DNA from: Sphingobacterium paucimobilis HER1398
GTDB taxonomy: Bacteria > Bacteroidota > Bacteroidia > Sphingobacteriales > Sphingobacteriaceae
Assembly: GCF_000416985.1 (NCBI RefSeq)
Contig: NZ_ATDL01000018.1
Coordinates: forward strand, 157,980-221,979
Direction: 5' to 3'
Length of the DNA stretch: 64,000 bases
How positions within the stretch are numbered: position 1 is the stretch's first letter; each line of letters opens with the position of its first letter. The notes under the pieces are model-generated. The model searched no databases. It was not told the origin of the DNA and saw only the letters and a program-made list of their open reading frames with translations. The position numbers and the translations under genes were made by a program. Positions 52,921 through 62,404 of this stretch are shown piece after piece.

Positions 52921-54021
52921 ATGATATCCACACTGACACCATTACAGGATGCCGTAGAGCAACAGCTATCAGGCTCAGGCAAGACGGTTACAAAACCTGC
53001 ACCACCTATCGACGAACTGTGCACGGAGATCTCGTCAAACATGTCCATCCTATTCCGGCAGATCCATACGCCCAAGATGGCAAGCCAGGTCACCAACCAG
53101 TGCTATGTCGCCATCAGCTTTCTGCTGGATCAGCTCTGGAGCGAGCCCTCCCTGTCTTCCTATTTCGAAGCTATCGAGAAGTTGTATTTACGCTTTGAGC
53201 TTTCTTTCAGCCTCTACTTTCTGCCCAGCAACACGCCCCCGTTGCACCTGCAGCAGCTATTGTCCGGAGAGGTAGAAAGGCGTCTCCCTGCTATCTGCGA
53301 CAAACTTGCGGAAAAAGCAATACCCGAGAGTTATATCTTGGAACTGGAATTTGCACTGAAAACTCTTTTCAATCCCTGCAAACAGCCCTTCTGTAATTAT
53401 GCACACCTCAGTTACCTTCCACAGCTGCTCGATGGACTGGAAGACATGGCTCATGATGATAGGGACAAAGCCTGGACCGACCGTTTTGTATTCCTGATGA
53501 TCCGCTTTAACTTTAACTACCCAGGCTTCTTCAACCGCTGGATGGAACAGGTGGCACAGTCCTTACAACCACTCGATACGGCACACGAGCGACAGCAATA
53601 TCTGGCCTATATCGAGCATCAGCTCCAGCTTAGCTATTGCAGCACAGATTTCTGTTTTGACCAGTTGCGCGAACCATTGCTCGAGCAGATGCGTCTGTAT
53701 GTCAGCAGCATTCTCGAGAAACTCGAGGACAGCTCCGATGACATTACGCTCGAAGAAGACACCGCACTATTGACAACACTCAGCGGGGACGAATTGAATC
53801 TCCTTTTCTATTACCTCTACAAGGCCAAGGTCTTCGATTATCCCAGTAAACGAGAAACCGCCAAAGCGTTTGCAACATTTATCCATAGCAAGACCAACCG
53901 TAGAATATCCTACAAGACATTAGAGAAATTTGAGAAAGCAGCACTGGAAGCATCGGCCATTAAGATGCGGCGCCTTTTAACATCCATTATCAAAGCTATT
54001 GACCATGATTTCAGGACTTAA
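52921..54021 (+). CDS. Hypothetical protein, helical
   Basis: A 366-residue soluble protein with no signal peptide, predicted mostly helical, with four hydrophobic repeats of helix pairs (QLWSEPSLSSYFEAIEKLYL, FALKTLFNPCKQPFCNYA). Near residues 310-345 it has LNLLFYYLYKAKVFDYPSKR followed by ETAKAFATFIHSKTNRRISY and KTLEKFEKAALEAS. That tail is reminiscent of helix-turn-helix ends in mobile-element proteins, but I cannot place it in a family such as RteC. GC content is high as in its neighbour, then falls again after the stop. Function unknown. Confidence 0.7.
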   Translation: MISTLTPLQDAVEQQLSGSGKTVTKPAPPIDELCTEISSNMSILFRQIHTPKMASQVTNQCYVAISFLLDQLWSEPSLSSYFEAIEKLYLRFELSFSLYFLPSNTPPLHLQQLLSGEVERRLPAICDKLAEKAIPESYILELEFALKTLFNPCKQPFCNYAHLSYLPQLLDGLEDMAHDDRDKAWTDRFVFLMIRFNFNYPGFFNRWMEQVAQSLQPLDTAHERQQYLAYIEHQLQLSYCSTDFCFDQLREPLLEQMRLYVSSILEKLEDSSDDITLEEDTALLTTLSGDELNLLFYYLYKAKVFDYPSKRETAKAFATFIHSKTNRRISYKTLEKFEKAALEASAIKMRRLLTSIIKAIDHDFRT

Positions 54022-54521
54022 GTACGGTATGAAAATGGTCTACACAAATCAAACACACTTGTAATCAACGAATTAAGCTTGTTACACAGAGCTACCCTAA
54101 CATACAACATCACCGATAAACTTTGTTCACAGCATGGCACATAAAAAAACACTTTTTTTAAAATAAGGGGGTGTACACCCTTTCACACCCCCAATCACCC
54201 CTCTCAAAACCACCCAAAAACAGCGATTGCGCTCCGCAAACCGCGTTTTGCACAAGAAGCCAAAAAACAGAAATAATCACCTTTTACCCACCCTCCCCCT
54301 CTTCCACCCCTCTCCATTGGCCAGAAACGGCATTCGGCCCCTCCGATTTCAACCCCTGACTCACCTTCTATTTGATATACCTTTGATTTTGAAGGCACAC
54401 GATAGGTAGAAACAGGTGCTTCGTTAGGCAGCTATCCCGAATCAGTTTCGGGATAGCCCCCTAGCTGAAACATCACCTTCATCACCTTCATAACTATATA
54501 ACTATATAACTACAAAAAGAA
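54022..54521. other. Intergenic region with short C-rich and 8-bp arrays
   Basis: No gene seen in 500 bp. CACCC occurs at 54,176, 54,186 and 54,196 (10-bp pitch). A hairpin GCTATCCCGA (54,431-54,440) with TCGGGATAGC (54,448-54,457) follows. At the right end ATAAC repeats at 54,490, 54,498 and 54,506 (8-bp pitch), just before the MauE gene. Short frames here look like shadows. Confidence 0.5.
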
Positions 54522-54992
54522 ATGAAAACACTACAAATACAAACCGGCAAAACAGATTATCGCGGCTCAGTGGCACGGGTCTTAGCGATTGCACTGGCAG
54601 GGATCCTGCTCTATACCGCTACCAAGAAGGTTATGGATATACGGGCTTTTGTGGCCCATATCGAGACGCTTTCTTTCGCGTCGAACGGAATATCCTATGG
54701 TCTCACAGCTCTTGTGGTCTTTATAGAATACAGTATGGCATTCCTGCTGCTATTCTTTCCTTTAAAGCGTTGGCTCTATTGGAGTATAGCCGGTCTTATG
54801 CTACTGTACAGTGTATATATCTACGCCATTCTCAATTTTGCGATAACGCTGCCCTGCTCCTGTCAGGGTGCATTCAAGAGCCTGAGTTGGGAGCAGCACT
54901 ACCTGGTCAATCTCGGTGTGCTACTGGTTGCTGTAGGCATACTCCTATTGATAAATAAACCAAAAGGTCATGATAACCTAAGAAACAAATAG
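54522..54992 (+). CDS. MauE/DoxX-type redox-associated membrane protein
   Basis: Inner-membrane protein of 156 residues with four hydrophobic segments (about 20-36, 57-80, 86-108, 128-146). The PCSCQGAFKSLSWEQHYLVNLG loop near 113-134 with Cys-x-Cys is the mark of MauE-like proteins, which take part in electron transfer or disulfide formation for methylamine dehydrogenase and related partners. Here it sits beside a small secreted cysteine-containing protein and, convergently, a TlpA-type redoxin. It may supply or relay reducing equivalents for envelope disulfides. Signal for a methylamine pathway is absent. Confidence 0.8.
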   Translation: MKTLQIQTGKTDYRGSVARVLAIALAGILLYTATKKVMDIRAFVAHIETLSFASNGISYGLTALVVFIEYSMAFLLLFFPLKRWLYWSIAGLMLLYSVYIYAILNFAITLPCSCQGAFKSLSWEQHYLVNLGVLLVAVGILLLINKPKGHDNLRNK

Positions 54993-55089
54993 AAAAGCTA
55001 TGAAAAGAAACGCTCAAAACAACCCCGTAACTCCAGGAGCCATCGGGACAGAACAAAAAACAGTAAAAAACCTTTTTAAACTAAAAGCA

Positions 55090-55395
55090 ATGAAAACATT
55101 TAGACTTTTGGCCTTCTTTGCCCTATTGGGCAGTGTTGGCTACGCACTCGCTAATAATCAACAAAGTATCTGTGAGGATAAAACAGTAGAAAGCTACAGA
55201 CAGATCGACGATCAATTACCTGCACCTACTCTTCCTCCTATTGATGAACCCAATATGGAATCTGTAGGTTTCTATGAGACCAATTTCGATTGCACAACTA
55301 ATGCAGCTGCAACTTGTCACTACGTTTATGATCCTACTCACCCACTTCAAGTGGATGGCTGGGTAGAATGTAAAGGCGATTATGAACAAAAATAG
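55090..55395 (+). CDS. Small secreted cysteine-containing protein (DUF6520-like)
   Basis: About 101 residues from ATG 55,090 (MKTFRLLAFFALLGSVGYAL), where the signal peptide begins. An in-frame ATG at 55,000 adds 30 residues with no signal-peptide look, but it starts only 8 bp after mauE and cannot be excluded. The mature part has four cysteines (CED, FDCTT, TCHYV, ECKGD) and a PAPTLPPIDEP linker. Short secreted Bacteroidota proteins near MauE genes are often labelled DUF6520, and the layout fits. The cysteines may be oxidised or reduced by the local redox proteins. Function unknown. Confidence 0.6.
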   Translation: MKTFRLLAFFALLGSVGYALANNQQSICEDKTVESYRQIDDQLPAPTLPPIDEPNMESVGFYETNFDCTTNAAATCHYVYDPTHPLQVDGWVECKGDYEQK

Positions 55396-55422
55396 TTAAC
55401 GTTCTTAGGTAATTATGATCTA

Positions 55423-55451
55423 AAATAGCGGAGCACTTCACTCCGCTATTT
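55423..55451. terminator. Bidirectional terminator between small secreted gene and TlpA gene
   Basis: AAATAGCGGAG (55,423-55,433) pairs with CTCCGCTATTT (55,441-55,451), 7-nt loop. It stands between convergent genes. Confidence 0.75.
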
Positions 55452-55452
55452 C

Positions 55453-56967
55453 TTATTTATAAGCCTCAATCACTTCGATCAATTTATCCAAATCATGCAG
55501 TTTCCCTGCAGCATCGATACGTTTACCTTCTTTATCCAATAGCATGGGATAAGGATAGCCTGGTATCTTTAGCTTTTTAATCAGAGGATGTTGAAATTTC
55601 TGATTCTCCGTATACAGCGCTATTGCCTCTTTAGGGATGACACCTTGAGCAATCGATCTTTTCAGTTGTTCCTGATCATCTAGACTCACTAAAATCACCT
55701 GTACATCCGAATCATCTCGATAATGCTTGGCCAAAGGTGTGATGATATGCTCAATCAAGCGCCTGCAGGGAATACAGCCCATATACCAAAAATCCAATAG
55801 CACCACTTTTCCTTTATATTCGGACAAGCTATGCTTTACATTATTCTGATCTGGTAATGTAAAATCGATAAACTCTGTTCCTACCACGAATAGATCCAGT
55901 TCCTTGAGTCGCTCCAGTTCGTAACTGTTTTTTATCGTTGCCCTTACTTCCTCCAGCACCTGACCATTCGGATCATCTCTAAATCTAGATAGCAACCCAA
56001 AGGTCTTCAATCGGCTCTGGATAAAATCATTAGGGCCGTATTTATCAATCACCCCCATGACTCTTTTTAAATAGACTTCGTCCCCAGGTATCCTTCGCCC
56101 CTCTAGATAAGCCATCATCGTTAGAATATGGTATAATTCTGGGGAATTCATATTAAAGGTATCGCTGTAGATCATGCGAGCATACAATTCCTTGCGCAGG
56201 TACTGTAGAACCTGTACATACTCCGCTTCGGATACGGGATCTGCATTGTACTTAAACAAAAAGCCCATGACTCTACCATAGATTACTCCCAGAAAATCGT
56301 TGGACAGATGGGAGTATTCCTCGGTAGTCATCTGATCGCTATACTGCTTTAGTATAGCGACACCCTTCTCAAATTTCTCCATCTGATTAACCAGGTATTT
56401 TGTCACCTGATCGCTAAGCACTTTATTACTCCTATCTAAATTAAACCTGTCTTTAGGGTTCGTATCATCTAATAAACTATCCAATAACATATAGGCTTGA
56501 AACTTTGCTGCTCCTTTTCCGCTAAAATCACAGTGCCAATTGCCTTTAAATATCGGCAACCTGCTGTCGTACCCGCCATCAAAAGCCCTATACCTCCCCT
56601 TTACAGGTCTGATATTTATCAGCAGGTCGTCACCTGCTGTAATCCTTGTAGACGTGAGTATAGAGAATACAGGAAAAACATCTACTTTCTGATAAGGGAA
56701 GGCCAAGGTCACAAACGCATTCTCTGACACAGAATCCAAGGAAAAGGTAGCCCGACCATTCCTACAGACTATTGACTGTACTGCGAATGGGTCATATAGT
56801 GGATAGTGGCTTAGTCTGTCTTTCCAATAGTATAACTCTAAGGTATCCTGCTCCGACAAGTAATCAGACTGTACCGTGATCTTAGCTCCTTTTTGCTGTG
56901 CAACTACCTCTACACCTAGTAATAAGCCTATGAGGAATAATAGATATTTCATCATTTTAGCGTTCAT
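55453..56967 (-). CDS. TlpA-like redoxin, last gene of SusCD locus 3
   Basis: A 504-residue exported protein. Signal peptide to about residue 24 (VVAQQ), a beta-rich N-terminal domain (about 28-130), a long helical middle, then a redoxin domain from about 365 with the active site GCIPC at 397-401 in VVLLDFWYMGCIPCRRLIEH. The GCIPC centre replaces the usual WCxPC, so the Trp is lost while both cysteines remain. Overlapping the stop of the SusD gene by 11 bp, it is translated with it. As in locus 1, a TlpA-type protein closes the SusCD operon, but this one stands alone. Substrate unknown. Confidence 0.87.
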   Translation of the reverse strand: MNAKMMKYLLFLIGLLLGVEVVAQQKGAKITVQSDYLSEQDTLELYYWKDRLSHYPLYDPFAVQSIVCRNGRATFSLDSVSENAFVTLAFPYQKVDVFPVFSILTSTRITAGDDLLINIRPVKGRYRAFDGGYDSRLPIFKGNWHCDFSGKGAAKFQAYMLLDSLLDDTNPKDRFNLDRSNKVLSDQVTKYLVNQMEKFEKGVAILKQYSDQMTTEEYSHLSNDFLGVIYGRVMGFLFKYNADPVSEAEYVQVLQYLRKELYARMIYSDTFNMNSPELYHILTMMAYLEGRRIPGDEVYLKRVMGVIDKYGPNDFIQSRLKTFGLLSRFRDDPNGQVLEEVRATIKNSYELERLKELDLFVVGTEFIDFTLPDQNNVKHSLSEYKGKVVLLDFWYMGCIPCRRLIEHIITPLAKHYRDDSDVQVILVSLDDQEQLKRSIAQGVIPKEAIALYTENQKFQHPLIKKLKIPGYPYPMLLDKEGKRIDAAGKLHDLDKLIEVIEAYK

Positions 56968-58294
56968 TTTGTGGTATTCCCGTTATCTTGATCTCATTGG
57001 TCGGTATGGGGAACACCCATCGCTTATCTCCCACGGGCAAGGTGTAGACCTCTCCTCCCAGATTCCTTTGCAGACCAATGTTATAGCCATCACGATTCAA
57101 CCGCTTTAGATCCGACCAACGCAATCCCCGAAATACCAACTCCTTTCGACGTTCTTCCAGCACCCATTTTAATACCTCTTCCTTATCCGTACTGACATAA
57201 GGAAGAAACTTTGTCGATTCAAAACGATGCTGAAGTAGAAAATTCAGATCGGCCAAGGCAATATCGGTATCTCCGGCACGTGCATAACACTCTGCTCGAA
57301 TTAAGTATTGTTCATCTGCGTCAAGCCCAGAGAAACAAATATTAGAAATATTATAAAAACTGCGTTTATTCCAGATCTTCGAAGACTTTTTAACATAAAA
57401 CTTATTCAACCTCAAATCATCAGGAGCGTAAGAGGCTATAAGAGTACTATCCATTATTGTTGTAGTCCATTCCCCTTTTATTTCATAAGCAGGTGATATT
57501 CTACGCAATAACAATGTCTGTTTAAAGTCTCTTATACTTTCTAGATTTAAATCTATAAGATCGTTAAACACGGATAGGGAGCGGTCGGCATATTTCCCTG
57601 CCAACTCATAGTTGCCCATATACAGGTACACTCTTGCCAGCAGCGCATTGGCTGCGGGCTTCGAAGCGCGAGAAAAGTCTGCAGTAGATTTCAGGAGCCC
57701 CTCCGCTTCTACCAAGCTGTTGATAATAAATTTAAAGGTGTAATGGTTTGTTGGTCGCTCCATTTTCTCGTTGACATCTGCCATCATCGGGATAGGTATG
57801 CCCAGATCCGTAGTTGCTGTTCCTTTATTATACACCGGAGCAAACAACTGCGCCAGGATATAGACCGCTTCTGCTTTATGGAATAATGCCTCTCCCCTGA
57901 TCTGATCATAGCGTACAGCATTCTTTGCTGTACGTTCCAGTTTCTCCAGACCATCCAGCACCGCATTGGCATAAAACACTTTGCTGTACTGCTGATCCCA
58001 AGCCCTATTCGACTCCGAAGTACCATATACATCTTTAGCCCAGATATAGGTGTTTTTCGTAAGCAAATCCTGCATTCCAAACCAATAGTCTGTATCCAAA
58101 TAGAAATCATCAGCCTGTAATTCCAATAACTCAGGAGATGTCGCTGATACCGTACTATAATTCAGCAACTGTTCAAAATCGTCCAATGTCGATGGAACCA
58201 CCATATTCGACTGGGGCTTTACGTCCAGATACTGTTCACAGGATGAAAACACCATCAGTAGCGTAAAAAATATAAGTTTTGTAAAGTTTCGCAT
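56957..58294 (-). CDS. RagB/SusD family nutrient-uptake lipoprotein
   Basis: SusD of locus 3, 445 residues. Lipobox FSSCE (Cys about 19), then QYLDVKPQSNMVVPSTLDDFEQLLN, typical of SusD; TPR-like helices around residues 115-215 (GEALFHKAEAVYILAQLFAPVY); C-terminal ERRKELVFRGLRWSDLKRLNRDG (near 375). It is 3 bp after the SusC stop. No sigma/anti-sigma genes precede this locus, unlike the other two. Confidence 0.92.
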   Translation of the reverse strand: MRNFTKLIFFTLLMVFSSCEQYLDVKPQSNMVVPSTLDDFEQLLNYSTVSATSPELLELQADDFYLDTDYWFGMQDLLTKNTYIWAKDVYGTSESNRAWDQQYSKVFYANAVLDGLEKLERTAKNAVRYDQIRGEALFHKAEAVYILAQLFAPVYNKGTATTDLGIPIPMMADVNEKMERPTNHYTFKFIINSLVEAEGLLKSTADFSRASKPAANALLARVYLYMGNYELAGKYADRSLSVFNDLIDLNLESIRDFKQTLLLRRISPAYEIKGEWTTTIMDSTLIASYAPDDLRLNKFYVKKSSKIWNKRSFYNISNICFSGLDADEQYLIRAECYARAGDTDIALADLNFLLQHRFESTKFLPYVSTDKEEVLKWVLEERRKELVFRGLRWSDLKRLNRDGYNIGLQRNLGGEVYTLPVGDKRWVFPIPTNEIKITGIPQNER

Positions 58295-58297
58295 AAT

Positions 58298-61200
58298 TTA
58301 AATTTTAAGATTAACACCCAGCGCGTATGTTCTTGGAGTAGGGTATGTTAACCCCATGCCCGGGATTTTCAATGGATCAACCCCACTCTCATTCGCAGTC
58401 CATAACAGCGCCACATTATCGACATAGCCGTACAACTGTAGATTCCTGATCAGGCTATTCTTTAGTCCCGGAAAAGAATACGACAGGCGAATATCCCGAA
58501 ATCGGATGTGATCGCCCCGCTGTACATGATCCTCGGTCATGCCATAAAACACCTCTCTATTGCCATTTACAGGGTACACCGCTGCCGGCACACGGGTTGT
58601 CGCCTCATCACCTGCCTGTTGCCAACGCTGTAGATACTGCGACTGGAACACCGAGCTGCCATAGCCTGTAACCTGATATAATGCGGAGGATGAAAATGCC
58701 TGCTGACGGAAATAATAACCCAGCTGGTAAGAAAGCATAAAGGATAGCTCTGCACCCTTATAGCCAAAGCTATTGCGCAAGCTCCCAAAGGTATTGGGCG
58801 TAGCCCGTCCATGGTAGACATACTCCGAAAGCGGCGTATTGTTATAGATCTTGGCATAGTCTGTACTGATCTGTCCATCCACATAACCCAGCGGATCCCC
58901 TTTGTTGTCCAATCCGGCATAAGGCAATGAATAAATCACATTTAAAGGCTTACCTTCAATAGGATACTGACCGATAGCTGATGTAAGATATAACCTATCG
59001 CTGGTCGGCTTTTCGTAATAGTCCGTGACCCGATCTTTAATATAGCTAAAAATAAGGTTGCCGTTCCAAGAGAAATCGCCATAGCGCAAGTGGCTGTTCA
59101 AACTGATATCCCATCCGGATGACTTCATGGCCGACCAGTTGCCGTACAGTGTGGACACCCCGGAAGAGGGATTCATCGGGTTATAACTTAGGAGGTCAGT
59201 AGATGTCCTGTAATACCGCTCTACTGCACCGGAAAGCTTACTGTTAAGCAACGAAAAGTCCATCGCCACATTCAGCATACGCACCTTTTCCCAGCTCAGT
59301 AAGGGATTAGGTGCTGTGATTATACGTTGAAATTTCCTCCCGTTATCGGGATCTGCTATCGCCCCTACCTGCGAGGTAAGATAAGCCGAGGCCGTACTCA
59401 CGTTGCCCATGGTACCCAGTGTACCACGCAGCGAAAGCTTCTGTAACCAAGGAAACTGTACAAAAGCCTCCTCGTGCAGGTTCCAGAGCATACCCGCCGA
59501 CATAAAGGGCTTTCCCTTTTTATTGGCCTCTACACCGAAGATATTAGCACGGTCCTTACGTACCGAAAACGTAGCCGTATAGCGCCTGTCATAGCTGTAG
59601 GAAGCATTTCCGAACAGCAGCACATTCCGATTGTCCGTAGTCTCCCGCTGATTCTGCGTAGGCGACACCAACAGATTTCCCGAGGATGTCACATGATACT
59701 GCGGATAGCGGGCTGCCAGATCCATAGGCGTATACGTCTCGGTAGCGGGCTGATAGCCCAGCATGGTTTCCTGTACACTGCGGAAAGTCTGACTCTTGTT
59801 GATCTCTGCACCCAAGATCATATTAAACCGATGTGTATTCCAATCTTTATCCACAGCCAACTGTGCACGACCATGCTGATTGGAAAAAGTCGATTGTGTC
59901 GCATTCAACTGGCCACCTTCCGGTATAGCCGATTTCGCAGTACCTGCGGCATGGTTGATCTTGGTAAACTGGTTGTAGAGGTTACGCATCTGAAATGATG
60001 CGGCATCCCACAACCAATTGATTTCGGAAGTCCCCGAACCATATTGGTATTTACCGGATAAGACCAGCCAGTCCAAAGCTCTGTATTCAAATCCCGTATT
60101 CAACTGATAGTTTAGGCTGCGCGTTCTAGCATCGTTCATACCAATCTCTTCTACGGGACGATAGTTCCAATCCTTGAGCAGCCCATTGCCCGCGGTATCA
60201 ATATAGCTCTGGCGAAATTTATTGCTTCCGCCAATTGATAATGGATTGCCATTGTCATCGACCAAGCGGTCGTACAGCACATTGTAGCCAACACTTGAAC
60301 TTCGATCAGAACGATCCAGCGCTTTTGCAAACAGCAGGCCCACATCCAGTCTTAGTTTATCCTTCCATACCTCGTAACTGTTGCGCATATTGATGCTGAT
60401 ACGCTGATTGTCCGCCCCCACTTTATCCGACACGTTCTGGTCGTAGCCGGCAGAAAAATAATAGGTATTCTTTTTGCCCCCACCATTGAAACCCAAAAAC
60501 GTCTTCCGCAGCGATGATGGGCGATAGAAATAGTTGGACAGATCGCGACGTACATCCTGCCCTTTCAAGACATCTAAAGCAGACTCCAATTCTATATCAG
60601 TAAGCTTTTTATCCCGATGCTGTTTAAGTAACTCTACAACAGGCGTGATATAGCTATACCCTTGATTGATGTATGGATTCCAGGCATTTTTGTTGAACAG
60701 AAAACGCTCTACTTCGATAAACTCATCCATCGGGATGGTGGGCGCATAATACAGATCAGGCTTGGCCGATATCGAATAATCCGAGCGTATACTTACCTGC
60801 AGCGGCTGCTCCCGATGTCCCTGTTTGGAGGTCAGGACAATCACCCCATTTCCTGCGCGTGCACCCCAAATGGAAGCAGCAGCGGCATCCTGCAATATCG
60901 TGACCGACTCGATATCCTCGGGATTGATATCTTCTATTTTACCCTCATAGGGAAAGTTATCGAGAATAACCAAGGGCTCGGCATTCCCTTTCATCGTACT
61001 GCGCCCACGTATGGAGATACTGGGCTCGTTACTTATGGTCGATTTGCCGATCTGACTTTGATTAAACGTCAATCCAGGCACCACATCCTTTAGCCGATCG
61101 ATCACATTGGAACCCACCGAGCGGCTCAACAGCTCATTATTCACATGGGTGAAAGAACCCGTAGCACGTTCTTTGGGCACATTGAAGAACCCCGTACTGA

Positions 61201-61597
61201 TGACCTCCACCTCCTCGATAGCGATCGCTTCAGGACGTAAAGCAACGTCATAAGGGCCATTCTGAGACAACGACATCGGGATCTCTTGCTTGATATATCC
61301 CGCTTTGCTAATCCTCAGGGTACCATGTGTGATATGCGCCCCTTTAAAATCAAAATCCCCATTGTCCAATGCATAGCGACCCGCATATTTTACCGAATCA
61401 ATGTAAATCTCCACCCCGACTCCCGCTAACGGCTTCTTGGTCACAGCATCGATTACTGTACCGCGGATATCCTTTACAAACTCCTGTTTAGCCTTCGCAA
61501 CAGCTCCAACTTTTGTCGGAGACTGCGCAAAGACATTGTTAAACAACACACAAAATATCGTTAAAGCTAATAGCTGATAGCCTTTGGCCAATTGCAT
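58298..61597 (-). CDS. SusC/RagA TonB-linked transporter without STN domain
   Basis: The likely start is ATG 61,597 (MQLAKGYQLLALTIFCVLFNNVFAQ, a signal peptide), giving 1099 residues. The carboxypeptidase-regulatory-like domain (GTVIDAVTKKPLAGVGVEIYI) follows at once, with no STN domain before it. The plug has EVISTGFFNVPKERATGSF and AAAASIWGARAGNGVIVLTSKQG, and the barrel ends YALGVNLKI. Absence of STN matches the lack of a sigma/FecR pair, so this locus must be regulated differently. The reading frame stays open upstream for another 579 codons, through 11-bp-pitch word arrays, up to an ATG at 63,332-63,334; that extension looks non-protein-like and I treat it as leader. Confidence 0.9.
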   Translation of the reverse strand: MQLAKGYQLLALTIFCVLFNNVFAQSPTKVGAVAKAKQEFVKDIRGTVIDAVTKKPLAGVGVEIYIDSVKYAGRYALDNGDFDFKGAHITHGTLRISKAGYIKQEIPMSLSQNGPYDVALRPEAIAIEEVEVISTGFFNVPKERATGSFTHVNNELLSRSVGSNVIDRLKDVVPGLTFNQSQIGKSTISNEPSISIRGRSTMKGNAEPLVILDNFPYEGKIEDINPEDIESVTILQDAAAASIWGARAGNGVIVLTSKQGHREQPLQVSIRSDYSISAKPDLYYAPTIPMDEFIEVERFLFNKNAWNPYINQGYSYITPVVELLKQHRDKKLTDIELESALDVLKGQDVRRDLSNYFYRPSSLRKTFLGFNGGGKKNTYYFSAGYDQNVSDKVGADNQRISINMRNSYEVWKDKLRLDVGLLFAKALDRSDRSSSVGYNVLYDRLVDDNGNPLSIGGSNKFRQSYIDTAGNGLLKDWNYRPVEEIGMNDARTRSLNYQLNTGFEYRALDWLVLSGKYQYGSGTSEINWLWDAASFQMRNLYNQFTKINHAAGTAKSAIPEGGQLNATQSTFSNQHGRAQLAVDKDWNTHRFNMILGAEINKSQTFRSVQETMLGYQPATETYTPMDLAARYPQYHVTSSGNLLVSPTQNQRETTDNRNVLLFGNASYSYDRRYTATFSVRKDRANIFGVEANKKGKPFMSAGMLWNLHEEAFVQFPWLQKLSLRGTLGTMGNVSTASAYLTSQVGAIADPDNGRKFQRIITAPNPLLSWEKVRMLNVAMDFSLLNSKLSGAVERYYRTSTDLLSYNPMNPSSGVSTLYGNWSAMKSSGWDISLNSHLRYGDFSWNGNLIFSYIKDRVTDYYEKPTSDRLYLTSAIGQYPIEGKPLNVIYSLPYAGLDNKGDPLGYVDGQISTDYAKIYNNTPLSEYVYHGRATPNTFGSLRNSFGYKGAELSFMLSYQLGYYFRQQAFSSSALYQVTGYGSSVFQSQYLQRWQQAGDEATTRVPAAVYPVNGNREVFYGMTEDHVQRGDHIRFRDIRLSYSFPGLKNSLIRNLQLYGYVDNVALLWTANESGVDPLKIPGMGLTYPTPRTYALGVNLKI

Positions 61598-61959
61598 ACA
61601 CCACACACTTCGTACGTTACCTCGATTCCCCCTCCCGTCATATCGATTGTATCCGCCAGTTGGCGGAGGAATAGAGAACCCCGAAGGGCTCTCGGAACGA
61701 ATATCTAAAAACTTTGCAAAAGGATCGGCTTGTTTTAAAGCGATTTGCCGACCTCTATTTTCTTTTACGACCATAGACTCCACTTTGACCCTAAACTCCT
61801 CACAGAGCCCCCGAAAACCCTTTAAAATCAAACGTTTCTCCCGCAGCTCTTCCACCAACTCCCCGTCATTGCGCGTGTCCCGAGAATCGGGAAGGTGGGA
61901 AACTACGCCGAAGCAATCTCTATCCCTCTCCAAAGCCACTGCCGACTTACCGCCAGCAT

Positions 61960-62069
61960 GTAGGTCTTTGGTACCTCTTTGGTAGCTCTCCAGTACCTCT
62001 TCAGTACCTTTACCCCCACTATTTAGTACCTCTCCCGTACCTTTACAGTACCTTTCCTGTGGCTTTTCA
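61960..62069. repeat. 11-bp-pitch array, word GTA(CCT)
   Basis: GTA begins at 61,960, 61,971, 61,982, 61,993, 62,004, 62,026, 62,037 and 62,048, with GTG at 62,059. One position (62,015) lacks it. Bases after the word tend to be CCTCTT or CCTTT. Confidence 0.85.
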
Positions 62070-62079
62070 TTACTTTTTA

Positions 62080-62211
62080 TTGTGTCATTCATGTGTGGTT
62101 CATGTGTCAAACATGTACCGTTGTTGTCTTGAACATGTGTCGGACATGTGTCAGCGATGTGCCGTTTATGTTTGTTTCTTGTTCGCTGCATGTCTGTTTG
62201 ATGTTCAGAGA
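62080..62211. repeat. 11-bp-pitch array, word ATGT
   Basis: ATGT or TTGT begins at 62,080, 62,091, 62,102, 62,113, 62,124, 62,135, 62,146, 62,157, 62,168, 62,179, 62,190 and 62,201, twelve positions with none missed. Confidence 0.9.
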
Positions 62212-62262
62212 AGGCGCATAGAAGGTTCAGAGGAAGTCTTGAGGCCTCTGCGCCCTCCGAAT

Positions 62263-62302
62263 GATTCTGAAGGATTATGAACGATTTCGAAGGATTATGA
62301 AT
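62263..62302. repeat. 10-bp-pitch GATT array
   Basis: GATT begins at 62,263, 62,273, 62,283 and 62,293, ten bp apart. GAAGGATTATGA occurs twice (62,269 and 62,289). It separates the ATGT and AGTT blocks. Confidence 0.6.
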
Positions 62303-62309
62303 GCTTCCT

Positions 62310-62397
62310 AGTTCATTCCTAGTTGTTTGGTAGTTCATTCCCAGTTCAACCCTAGTTATAGCCTGTGTTAAGGCTAGTTCAACCTTAGTTCGAGCCC
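62310..62397. repeat. 11-bp-pitch array, word AGTT
   Basis: AGTT begins at 62,310, 62,321, 62,332, 62,343, 62,354, 62,376 and 62,387; the position 62,365 reads GTGT. Confidence 0.85.
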
Positions 62398-62404
62398 CCT
62401 CCGC

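Noticed and set aside
52921..54021. RteC-like conjugative-element regulator
   Set aside because: The C-terminal tail is loosely similar, but the expected N-terminal pattern and length are missing and no conjugation genes are nearby.
54171..54409. Short overlapping frames on both strands before mauE
   Set aside because: C-rich low-complexity sequence with CACCC repeats; no start signals or family patterns.
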